A DNA stretch of 6,055 nucleotides from Candidatus Zhuqueibacterota bacterium 4572_119 (GCA_002084535.1 NBLI01000116.1:1-6055); one strand, 5' to 3'; positions 1 through 5,419 are shown, counted from the stretch's first letter. Program-made: numbers and translations. The notes: generated from the sequence alone by a model not told the origin.

Positions 1-462
1 CCCGCCTGCCAAATCGAGAATTCCCAGTTTTTCTCCAATTTCCCAATGGGTTTGTGGTTTAAAATCGATTTCAGGTAAGTCACCCCATTTCTTTATTTCT
101 ACGTTTGCTGATTCATCTTTGCCAATCGGAACTGTCTCGTGTGGAATATTAGGGATTTGAATGAGAATTTGATTGATCTGCTCATCAAGGGCTTTTACCT
201 GTTCATCAAAGGATTTGATTTTGTCTGAAACTTCTTTCATCTCGGTGATGATTTTTGACGCGTCAAGTTTTTGTTTTTTCAGTTTAGCAATCTCTTCTGA
301 TACCTTATTCCTTTTGTGTTTTAATTCTTCAACTTCAAAAAGAATCTTTCGTTTGTCCGCGTCCAATTCAATTAGCTTGTCAACTTCAGCAATATCGTTT
401 TTTTGTTCGATGGCTGCTTTTACTTTATCGACATTATTGCGAATGAATTTCATATCCAGCAT
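1..462 (-). CDS. serS: Seryl-tRNA synthetase, N-terminal part (3' end of gene beyond the left edge)
   Basis: Charges tRNA-Ser with serine in the cytoplasm (class II aminoacyl-tRNA synthetase). Translating the minus strand from 462 gives 154 residues with no stop up to the window edge, so roughly the first third of a protein that is usually about 420-430 residues. It opens with MLDMKFIRNN, the typical SerS start. Residues about 28-100 are charged, Lys/Glu-rich heptads (for example EELKHKRNKVSEEIAKLKKQ), matching the long antiparallel coiled-coil arm that grips the tRNA-Ser variable arm. A linker with IPNIPHETVPIGKDES (about 103-118) and the conserved THWEIGEKLGILDLAGG (138-154) lead into the catalytic domain. 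The class II motifs lie outside the window. The start at 462 has a GAGG Shine-Dalgarno about 8 nt upstream; the Met at residue 4 has no better site. It lies 80 nt downstream of the glycosyltransferase stop, so read-through or its own promoter are both possible. Confidence 0.96.
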   Translation of the reverse strand, partial: MLDMKFIRNNVDKVKAAIEQKNDIAEVDKLIELDADKRKILFEVEELKHKRNKVSEEIAKLKKQKLDASKIITEMKEVSDKIKSFDEQVKALDEQINQILIQIPNIPHETVPIGKDESANVEIKKWGDLPEIDFKPQTHWEIGEKLGILDLAGG

Positions 463-488
463 TTCGGTTGCCTCGTGCTTTTATAAAA

Positions 489-507
489 TATTAATGTTTG
501 ATTAATA
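489..507 (-). promoter_or_regulatory. AT-only inverted repeat upstream of serS
   Basis: Perfect 7-bp inverted repeat TATTAAT-GTTTG-ATTAATA in the 80-nt gap between the glycosylphosphotransferase stop and the serS start. Read on the minus strand it is followed at once by TTTT, so it could be a weak terminator for the upstream gene. It could equally be an operator or part of a serS promoter: on the minus strand TTTACT, 17 nt, TATTTT lies across it. The stem is all A/T and would be weak as RNA. The structure is seen; the function is a guess. Confidence 0.25.
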
Positions 508-542
508 AGTAAAATATTTAAATGCTTGATCTTTTAATTTGC

Positions 543-1943
543 TTATCTGCCTCTTCCGGCAATCATGGTATAAATTGTCCGTATAATGATTTTCAAGTCC
601 ATGCGCAGAGACATATTTTCCAGGTAAAAAAGATCATATTGCAATTTTTTTTTCACATTTTTAATGGTGGTATCATAGCCCCCTTTAATCTGAGCCCATC
701 CGGTAATTCCCGGTTTCATGCGATGGCGCCGGGAATAAAATGGAATTTCATTTTTCAAACGATTAACAAAGTAGGGTCTCTCTGGTCTGGGACCAACCAG
801 GCTCATGTCATTGAACAAAACATTGATGAATTGTGGTATTTCATCGATCCTCAGTTTTCTAAGAATATTGCCAATAAAAGTGATTCTGGGATCGTTTTCT
901 CCCGCCCAAACCGGTCCGGTGGATTTCTCGGCTTTATCCACCATCGACCTGAATTTATAAATTTTAAATACTCGTTCGTTTAAACCGATACGTTTTTGTT
1001 TGAAAAATACCGGTCCCCTTGATTCAATCTTGATGGCTGCCGCGATGAGGAACCAGAATGGTGAAAATAAAACAAGTACAATCAAAGAAGCCACAATATC
1101 GATCAACCGTTTAACCTGCTTTTCCCACGCGGGCATCATTTGTGGCAATATTTCAATCAGCGGCATTCCGTATATTTGATTGGTTCTGCCATAACCCATG
1201 ACAATATCATACAGATCAGGGACAATTTTCAGACTGACCGGCAGATTGTCACAGCGCGAAATGATGTTGACTATTTGTTTGGGTGATTTGACTTTAACGG
1301 ATATCAGAATCACTTCTACTTGTTTGCTTTTAACAATGCTGGCGATGCTCTTAAGTGTCCCAACAACAGAGCAGTCTTTATATTTTTTATTGATATTATC
1401 CCGCGAATTGCTAATAAATCCGACAATTTCATAACCCAGCGCCGGAGCCTGTTTCACTTTATCATACAAATTCTGGGCTTTACTGTTCCAGCCAATAATG
1501 AGCGTGTTGCGTCTGCCTATCCCTTTTTCTAATAGTTTGCGCTGAATTGTTCTTAAAAGAATTCTTCCCGCGCTGACAAAAAAGACAAGCATCAGCCAGT
1601 ATGAGATAATGATAATTCTGCTTATTGATGGCAGGTTTCGTAAATCAATCGAAAAATCAAAAGTTAAAACAAATATGAGAATCACGCCGATGGAAATAGT
1701 TTTAAGCACCACAACAAATTCATCAAAACGGGATTGGGCATACCAGGATTTATATAATCCAAAAAAAATAAACAGCAGAAGCCAGTACAAAAAAAGTATC
1801 AGCATGACGAAACCGCTCTGCAGTACCGACTGTTCTGTGTAAAATCCTAACTGAAAACGTAATGTAACCCACACCCAATACGCTAAATTGATGGTTATAA
1901 AATCGCTGCAAAAAAGGAGTATTTTTTCAATTTGTTTTGGCAT
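543..1943 (-). CDS. Polyprenyl glycosylphosphotransferase (WcaJ/EpsL-type initiating sugar-phosphate transferase)
   Basis: An inner-membrane enzyme that transfers a hexose-1-phosphate from a UDP-sugar to undecaprenyl phosphate, the first step of building a polysaccharide repeat unit. The 466-residue length is normal for the long form. Four predicted membrane segments lie near residues 5-28, 45-64, 82-98 and 107-127. A Rossmann-like CoA_binding_3 region follows (LIIGWNSKAQNL, about 148-159, continuing to about 240). A hydrophobic re-entrant or membrane segment (about 280-307) then precedes the PF02397 catalytic domain. Key motifs there are FKIYKFRSM, the Asp-Glu dyad in LRIDEIPQF (D367-E368), SLVGPRPE (381-388) and KPGITGWAQIKGG (410-422). 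A longer reading from TTG at 1961 is open but lacks a ribosome site; ATG at 1943 has AGGAAG just upstream (1946-1951), so I start there. The sugar cannot be fixed from sequence; glucose, galactose or an N-acetylated sugar are possible. It lies 183 nt downstream of the dehydrogenase stop. Confidence 0.93.
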   Translation of the reverse strand: MPKQIEKILLFCSDFITINLAYWVWVTLRFQLGFYTEQSVLQSGFVMLILFLYWLLLFIFFGLYKSWYAQSRFDEFVVVLKTISIGVILIFVLTFDFSIDLRNLPSISRIIIISYWLMLVFFVSAGRILLRTIQRKLLEKGIGRRNTLIIGWNSKAQNLYDKVKQAPALGYEIVGFISNSRDNINKKYKDCSVVGTLKSIASIVKSKQVEVILISVKVKSPKQIVNIISRCDNLPVSLKIVPDLYDIVMGYGRTNQIYGMPLIEILPQMMPAWEKQVKRLIDIVASLIVLVLFSPFWFLIAAAIKIESRGPVFFKQKRIGLNERVFKIYKFRSMVDKAEKSTGPVWAGENDPRITFIGNILRKLRIDEIPQFINVLFNDMSLVGPRPERPYFVNRLKNEIPFYSRRHRMKPGITGWAQIKGGYDTTIKNVKKKLQYDLFYLENMSLRMDLKIIIRTIYTMIAGRGR

Positions 1944-1945
1944 TA

Positions 1946-1951
1946 CTTCCT
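1946..1951 (-). promoter_or_regulatory. Shine-Dalgarno deciding the glycosylphosphotransferase start
   Basis: AGGAAG on the minus strand, with its AGGA core 4 nt from the ATG at 1943. The competing in-frame TTG at 1961 is preceded by AT-rich sequence without a purine-rich site. The spacing is a little short, so the call is likely rather than certain. Confidence 0.6.
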
Positions 1952-2033
1952 GACAATCCAATTCAACGAAATGAATATACGCAACACTTTAATTTTAAAT
2001 TATCTTATCCAGTTTAATTTGTTGTTGAAAGCA

Positions 2034-2056
2034 ACAGGGGCTGCTGGAGCCCCTGT
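2034..2056. terminator. Strong GC hairpin, possible terminator between the dehydrogenase and glycosylphosphotransferase genes
   Basis: Perfect 9-bp stem ACAGGGGCT / AGCCCCTGT around a 5-nt loop (GCTGG), standing out in an otherwise AT-rich 183-nt gap. On the plus strand it is followed by CAATTTTTC, a short T run. On the minus strand, the direction of the flanking genes, it is followed by TGCTTTCAAC, a poor T run. It may be a U-tract-poor terminator or attenuator after the dehydrogenase, or a 3'-end stabilising hairpin. The rest of the gap shows only AT-rich sequence. Confidence 0.45.
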
Positions 2057-2126
2057 CAATTTTTCATGAATAAATCAATTCAAATTATGGCATATTTATA
2101 ATGAAGATAAATATCAATTATAATTA

Positions 2127-3476
2127 TTATGCGCCATTTAACAAATCAGAATAAAATCCACGTCCCGAACCCAGCTTAACAATTTTATGTAAATTATCAG
2201 TAATGTTTTTTGTCAGGTTACGTGTATCAACAATCGAATTCGCGTGTTCAACGATAAATTCAGCATCATATTTTGAGTGATCCGCGGTAATAACTACCAC
2301 ATCGTGAGATTGCAGTGTCTCTTTTGTCAACGGCAATGATTGGTACTTTTTTGAACCTACTTTGATTTCAGGGATAAAAGGATCGTTGTAGCTCAATTCT
2401 TTAACGCCCCGTTGCAGTAGTAACTCCATAATTTTTAGCGCCGGAGAATTACGCATGTCATCAACGTCTTTTTTGAATGAAACACCCAATATCAAAACTT
2501 TTCCATTCTGAATGGAAGAGTTTACGTTTCCCAGAGCGCGGCGGATATTGCCGACAACATAATAGGGCATTTCCTCGTTCGTTTCAGCCGCAAGTTCAAT
2601 AAACTTTGAATGAAAATCATATTCACGGGCTTTCCATGCCAGGTAATACGGATCAACCAAAATACAATGTCCCCCGATTCCGGGACCAGGGAAAAAAGGC
2701 ATAAAACCAAATGGTTTGGTCGCGGCGGCTTCAACAACTTCCCAAATATCGACACCCCCCATTCTGTCGCAAAGCCGTGCTAATTCATTAACCAGCGCGA
2801 TATTAACACTACGAAAAATGTTTTCCAATAATTTTTCCATTTCAGCGACGCGGGGATTGGAAACAACGTGAACTTTGTTGACTACCTGGGCGATAACTTT
2901 TTCAGCTATATCAGTACATTTTTGAGTTACACCACCAACCACGATAGGAGTGTTTTCTGTGGTGAATTGTTTGTTACCCGGATCAATTCGCTCCGGTGAA
3001 AAAGCCAGGTAGTAATCTTCACCAACTTTTAATCCAGTCTCTTCAAGAATCGGCAGAACGATTTTTTCTGTTGTTTCCGGGAAAGTGGTGCTTTTCAAAA
3101 TGATGACCTGATCTTTTCTCAATCCACTGGCAACACCCTTGGTTGAATCTATGATGTAACTGACGTCTGGGTCCTTATTTACCGTAAATGGAGTGGGGAC
3201 GCAAATATAGATTATATCTAAATCAGGAACAGAATCATAATTTGTCGAAGCGATAAAGCGCCCGCTTTTTATTGTTTTATCCCATTTTTCTGAAGTGATA
3301 TCATCGATATAATTTTCACCTTTATCAATTTTTTCTTTTTTCCGTTCATCCACATCGATTCCAATAACGGAAAATCCACTCAAAACATATTCAATCGCTA
3401 ACGGAAGTCCAACATAACCCAAACCAATTATTCCGACTTTCGCACTTTTGTTTTCGATTTTTTCCACTAATCCCAT
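2127..3476 (-). CDS. wbpA: Nucleotide-sugar 6-dehydrogenase, probably UDP-N-acetylglucosamine 6-dehydrogenase (WbpA-like)
   Basis: An NAD-dependent cytoplasmic enzyme of the UDP-glucose/GDP-mannose dehydrogenase family. It oxidises C6 of a UDP-sugar twice to give a uronic acid for surface polysaccharide. The 449 residues match the family length. The N-terminal Rossmann domain has GIIGLGYVGLPLAIEY (15-30) and an acidic strand end (IDVDERK). VPTPF (93-97), KSTTFPETTEK (128-138) and FSPERIDPGN (159-168) follow. The central domain has EKLLEN (214-219, Lys215 and Asn219) and GPGIGGHCILVDPYYLAW (264-281) with catalytic Cys271 and Asp275. The C-terminal UDP-binding domain has GVSFKKDVDDMRNSPA (331-346). 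FSPERIDPGN and the WKAREY...FIELAAETNEEMP stretch resemble WbpA more than UDP-glucose dehydrogenase (Ugd); substrate choice is inference from this. The residue after Cys-Ile is Leu where the family usually has Pro. The ATG has GGAGAG about 4 nt upstream. It lies downstream of rfbB, with its own candidate promoter. Confidence 0.93.
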   Translation of the reverse strand: MGLVEKIENKSAKVGIIGLGYVGLPLAIEYVLSGFSVIGIDVDERKKEKIDKGENYIDDITSEKWDKTIKSGRFIASTNYDSVPDLDIIYICVPTPFTVNKDPDVSYIIDSTKGVASGLRKDQVIILKSTTFPETTEKIVLPILEETGLKVGEDYYLAFSPERIDPGNKQFTTENTPIVVGGVTQKCTDIAEKVIAQVVNKVHVVSNPRVAEMEKLLENIFRSVNIALVNELARLCDRMGGVDIWEVVEAAATKPFGFMPFFPGPGIGGHCILVDPYYLAWKAREYDFHSKFIELAAETNEEMPYYVVGNIRRALGNVNSSIQNGKVLILGVSFKKDVDDMRNSPALKIMELLLQRGVKELSYNDPFIPEIKVGSKKYQSLPLTKETLQSHDVVVITADHSKYDAEFIVEHANSIVDTRNLTKNITDNLHKIVKLGSGRGFYSDLLNGA

Positions 3477-3566
3477 AATCTCTCCATTTTTATTCGTTGT
3501 TAACTTTTGTTGATTGATGATTTGTATTATTTATTAGTTTTATTTTGATTGAGATTGTGAGCGAGA

Positions 3567-3590
3567 GTAAGTGTAGGTGTAAGTGTAATT
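3567..3590. repeat. Degenerate hexamer tandem repeat, unit GTARGT
   Basis: Four head-to-tail 6-bp units, GTAAGT, GTAGGT, GTAAGT and GTAATT, preceded by more purine-rich GTGAGCGAGA. It lies in the presumed 5' leader of the dehydrogenase gene. Its function is unknown; this looks like drifting low-complexity intergenic DNA. Confidence 0.7.
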
Positions 3591-3620
3591 AGGAGAATGT
3601 TACCAGAGCAATCGTAAACA

Positions 3621-3644
3621 TTTGTTAAAGGAAATTATAACAAA
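3621..3644 (-). promoter_or_regulatory. Inverted repeat TTTGTTA-N10-TAACAAA over the candidate dehydrogenase promoter
   Basis: Perfect 7-bp arms at 3621-3627 and 3638-3644. The right arm overlaps the -10 hexamer and the left arm covers the expected transcription start, so a protein bound here would block RNA polymerase. The arms are AT-rich and could occur by chance. Confidence 0.35.
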
Positions 3645-3661
3645 CAGCAAGGGATATGCAA
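3634..3661 (-). promoter_or_regulatory. Candidate sigma70-type promoter for the nucleotide-sugar dehydrogenase
   Basis: On the minus strand, TTGCAT (3656-3661), a 16-nt spacer and a perfect TATAAT (3634-3639). The -35 matches consensus at only three positions; the -10 matches at all six. The start would fall near 3627, giving a leader of about 150 nt that includes the hexamer repeat. It suggests the gene need not depend on read-through from rfbB. Confidence 0.4.
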
Positions 3662-3682
3662 TATGAATTACAATTTCTACTA

Positions 3683-3731
3683 ACCACTCACCACTCACCA
3701 ATCACCATTCACCATTCACCACTCCCCAATC
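3683..3731. repeat. Degenerate heptamer tandem repeat, unit ACCAYTC (STRR-like), running into the rfbB stop codon
   Basis: Seven head-to-tail 7-bp units: ACCACTC twice, ACCAATC, ACCATTC twice, ACCACTC and CCCAATC. Variation is almost confined to the fifth and sixth bases. The last unit covers two bases of the rfbB stop codon (TGA, complement of 3730-3732). On the rfbB strand the unit reads GARTGGT, and each GGT-GA junction creates a TGA. Because 7 is not a multiple of 3, the array closes all three frames within about 21 nt. Similar heptamer arrays are known as STRR sequences in filamentous cyanobacteria; any link with this array is only by form. Confidence 0.85.
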
Positions 3732-4731
3732 ACTTCATTTTATATTGTTTCTTGTAATAATCGAGATACTCTCCGCTTTTAATCTTTTTCCACCACCATT
3801 GATTGTTTTTGTACCAATCAATAGTTAGATCCATTGCTTTTGAAAATTCGTATTTTGGTCGCCATCCCAAACTTTCAAGTTTTCTGCAATCTACCGAATA
3901 GCGACGGTCATGTCCCAGGCGGTCTTCTACAAAGGTCATTAAATTTTTCGATTTGCCAAGACCATTTAAAATTAACTCCGTAATCTCCAAATTGTTTCGT
4001 TCATTTCCACCGCCAATATTATAAACCTCACCATTTTTGCCATTATGCAAAATAAAATCAACAGCGTCGCAATGATCCAAAACATAAATCCAATCCCGGA
4101 CATTTTTTCCATCACCATAGATGGGCAGTTTTTTATCCTCAATGGCATTGGTAATAAAAAGGGGAATCAGTTTTTCCGGGTATTGATACTGTCCGAAATT
4201 ATTGGAGCATCGTGTGATTAAAACAGGCATATCATAAGTTACAAAGTATGAATACGCCAGCCGGTCAGCGCCGGATTTTGAAGCAGAATACGGACTTGAT
4301 GGCATCAATGGATCTGTTTCAACAAAGGAGCCTTTTTCTATACTGCCGTAAACTTCATCAGTGGAAATTTGAACAAATTTTTTAATTTTATATTTTCTGG
4401 CGCTTTCCAACAAAACAAATGTACCATAAACATCAGTTTTGATAAAATCATCCGGTGAGCCAATTGACCGGTCAACATGGCTTTCCGCGGCGAAATTTAT
4501 CACATAATCAACATCCTTCATTAAATCATCAACGATTTTTTCATCACAAATATCTCCTTCGACAAATTGATAATCCGGGCGATTTTCAATTTCCCTCAGG
4601 TTTTCCAGATTCCCAGCGTATGTTAATTTATCCAGATTGATAACCTGAATATCAGAGTATTTTTCAAAAAGATAATGAATATAATTGCTACCAATAAAAC
4701 CAGCTCCACCAGTGACGAGATACTTTTTCAT
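3730..4731 (-). CDS. rfbB: dTDP-glucose 4,6-dehydratase
   Basis: Converts dTDP-glucose to dTDP-4-keto-6-deoxyglucose with bound NAD+, the second step towards dTDP-L-rhamnose and other deoxysugars. It is a cytoplasmic extended short-chain dehydrogenase. The 333 residues are normal length. Motifs in order: NAD-binding TGGAGFIGSN (7-16), the LDKLTYAGNLENL region (33-45) typical of RfbB, AAESHVDRSI (81-90), the active-site STDEVYG (123-129) with the Thr-Asp-Glu triad T124-D125-E126, YSASK (148-152, Tyr148 and Lys152), RCSNNFGQYQYPEKLIP (174-190), VRDWIYVLDHC (211-221) and GHDRRYSVD (273-281). No key residue is missing. The ATG at 4731 has only a modest AAAGG about 9 nt upstream. The stop codon is shared with a heptamer repeat. 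The rfbA, rfbC and rfbD partners are not in the window, so the end product is unknown. Confidence 0.97.
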   Translation of the reverse strand: MKKYLVTGGAGFIGSNYIHYLFEKYSDIQVINLDKLTYAGNLENLREIENRPDYQFVEGDICDEKIVDDLMKDVDYVINFAAESHVDRSIGSPDDFIKTDVYGTFVLLESARKYKIKKFVQISTDEVYGSIEKGSFVETDPLMPSSPYSASKSGADRLAYSYFVTYDMPVLITRCSNNFGQYQYPEKLIPLFITNAIEDKKLPIYGDGKNVRDWIYVLDHCDAVDFILHNGKNGEVYNIGGGNERNNLEITELILNGLGKSKNLMTFVEDRLGHDRRYSVDCRKLESLGWRPKYEFSKAMDLTIDWYKNNQWWWKKIKSGEYLDYYKKQYKMK

Positions 4732-4789
4732 AGAATAAGGCCTTTTTTGATTCAGGATTTAATGATTTTTATTGTAAAAATAATCTGCC

Positions 4790-4818
4790 AATTTACAAAA
4801 TTCTCTGTTAAAAGTCAA
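4790..4818 (-). promoter_or_regulatory. Candidate sigma70-type promoter for rfbB
   Basis: On the minus strand, TTGACT (4813-4818, five of six consensus bases), a 17-nt spacer, and TAAATT (4790-4795, four of six). The start would fall near 4783, giving a leader of about 50 nt before the ATG at 4731. No operator is obvious next to it. Confidence 0.45.
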
Positions 4819-5065
4819 TGATTTAATTAGAGCCAAATTTAACATATTGAAATATTTAGTAAGGTAATAACTGATGCGGGAGCATTGAATTTTAGCCGAT
4901 AAACATTTAAAATATTTGAAAATAAAATGGAATCCAATTGGTAGTAACGTGTGCCGAAATTGTAATACTTCCGTTTCTGGTGGCAGACAAAGATGTCCTA
5001 CACTTCAGTTAAGTAATAAATTGTGCCATCATAAATATATTTATTGAGTTCCTGGATAGTGCCAG

Positions 5066-5087
5066 AGATTCGCCAAAAAACGAATCT
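5066..5087. repeat. Hairpin palindrome AGATTCG-N8-CGAATCT
   Basis: Perfect 7-bp arms around the loop CCAAAAAA. On the plus strand it is followed by GATTTTATG, a weak T run. It could be a poor terminator or one end of a small palindromic repeat; its loop shares the CCAAAAA string with the hairpin at 5124-5159. Confidence 0.4.
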
Positions 5088-5123
5088 GATTTTATGTGAG
5101 AAACTTATTTTTTGAATCATGAG

Positions 5124-5159
5124 ATTCCAGTATCTGCCAAAAATCAGTGGAACTGGAAT
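5124..5159. repeat. Hairpin palindrome ATTCCAGT-N20-ACTGGAAT
   Basis: Perfect 8-bp arms, with an inner CTG/CAG pairing (5134-5136 with 5145-5147) around CCAAAAAT. The flank reads ACTGGAATGACA. That is reminiscent of the GGAATGACA ends of palindromic intergenic repeats common in many bacteria, but that likeness is from memory and unverified. No T run follows, so a terminator role is unlikely. Confidence 0.45.
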
Positions 5160-5185
5160 GACACGACATAACTAATTGTATTTAA

Positions 5186-5206
5186 GCTAATAGCTAACTG
5201 CTAATT
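5186..5206. repeat. Degenerate heptamer tandem repeat, unit GCTAAYW
   Basis: Three head-to-tail 7-bp units, GCTAATA, GCTAACT and GCTAATT, followed by GC of a fourth. As in the array at 3683-3731, the unit is 7 bp and differences sit in its last bases, but the sequences are unrelated. Function unknown. Confidence 0.6.
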
Positions 5207-5219
5207 GCAAAAAGCTGTT

Positions 5220-5273
5220 TCAAGTTTCTTGATAGTATAAACAATTACAATTTCAAGTGTGCGACATCTTGAA
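5220..5273 (+). promoter_or_regulatory. Paired TCAAG/CTTGA dyads upstream of the antiporter promoter
   Basis: Two inverted repeats of the same half-site: TCAAG-N3-CTTGA at 5220-5232 and TTCAAG-N10-CTTGAA at 5252-5273, ending about 43 nt before the -35 box. Further CTTGA (5315-5319, overlapping the -35) and TCAAG (5406-5410, at the ribosome site) copies lie downstream. The cluster may be a transcription-factor site controlling the antiporter; the factor is not identified. Confidence 0.35.
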
Positions 5274-5315
5274 TACTCCCAAAAATGAGGTGTTACCCGG
5301 ACTTTAAATATTTTC

Positions 5316-5344
5316 TTGATTTTTAAATTATATTTGGCTATTAT
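5316..5344 (+). promoter_or_regulatory. Candidate sigma70-type promoter for the NhaC-family gene
   Basis: TTGATT (5316-5321), a 17-nt spacer and TATTAT (5339-5344), a good match in both boxes. The start would be near 5351, leaving a leader of about 70 nt. It is the best promoter match in the window. Confidence 0.5.
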
Positions 5345-5407
5345 GTAAAAAAATCTCAACCTGATTTTCGTGTCATTAATAAAGCGAATTTCATAACCTC
5401 ACATCTC

Positions 5408-5413
5408 AAGGAG
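5408..5413 (+). promoter_or_regulatory. Shine-Dalgarno AAGGAG selecting a TTG start
   Basis: A near-perfect AAGGAG, 6 nt before TTG at 5420. No ATG lies at a usable distance in this frame; the first in-frame ATG comes 39 codons into the conserved protein. This fixes the start. Confidence 0.8.
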
Positions 5414-5419
5414 AACCAT

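Larger units (their letters stand above)
4732..5419. other. Divergent intergenic region between rfbB and the antiporter gene, no gene seen
   Basis: About 690 bases, mostly AT-rich, with stops in all frames. The longest coding-like stretch I followed, GTG at 4950 to a TGA near 5048, is about 32 codons and shows no family signature. The region holds a candidate promoter at each end, two hairpin palindromes, an imperfect palindrome around 4984-4999 (GACA-AAGA-TGTC core), a heptamer repeat, and TCAAG dyads. It marks the boundary between the sugar genes and an unrelated transport gene. It may contain decayed dispersed-repeat copies. Confidence 0.6.

Noticed and set aside
173..505. 110-codon plus-strand reading frame antisense to serS
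   Set aside because: Ser/Phe-rich translation is the mirror of the Lys/Glu-rich coiled coil of serS, with no ribosome site or family signature.
522..983. 153-codon plus-strand reading frame opposite the glycosylphosphotransferase catalytic domain
   Set aside because: It lies over the most conserved part of a confident gene and has no recognisable motif; a shadow frame.
1198..1842. Three 70-78-codon plus-strand frames inside the glycosylphosphotransferase gene
   Set aside because: All are antisense to conserved domains or membrane segments and carry no start signals or known features.
1944..1961. TTG start at 1961 for the glycosylphosphotransferase
   Set aside because: No ribosome site precedes it, whereas ATG at 1943 has AGGAAG just upstream.
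2522..2755. 77-codon minus-strand frame within the dehydrogenase gene
   Set aside because: It is an out-of-frame reading of the active-site region of a clear gene.
3683..3731. CRISPR array
   Set aside because: Units are 7 bp with no spacers; this is a simple tandem repeat.
4455..4640. 61-codon plus-strand frame antisense to rfbB
   Set aside because: Shadow of the conserved N-terminal half of rfbB, no supporting signals.
4950..5048. Small plus-strand reading frame of about 32 codons from GTG in the divergent gap
   Set aside because: No ribosome site, no family signature, and it overlaps a palindromic, repeat-like segment.
3666..5254. 12-base match AATTACAATTTC at 3666-3677 and 5243-5254 as a direct repeat or attachment site
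   Set aside because: Short, AT-rich and without flanking similarity or an integrase; likely chance.
5351..5419. Riboswitch in the leader of the antiporter gene
   Set aside because: The roughly 70-nt leader shows no stable stem set or conserved core that I can recognise.
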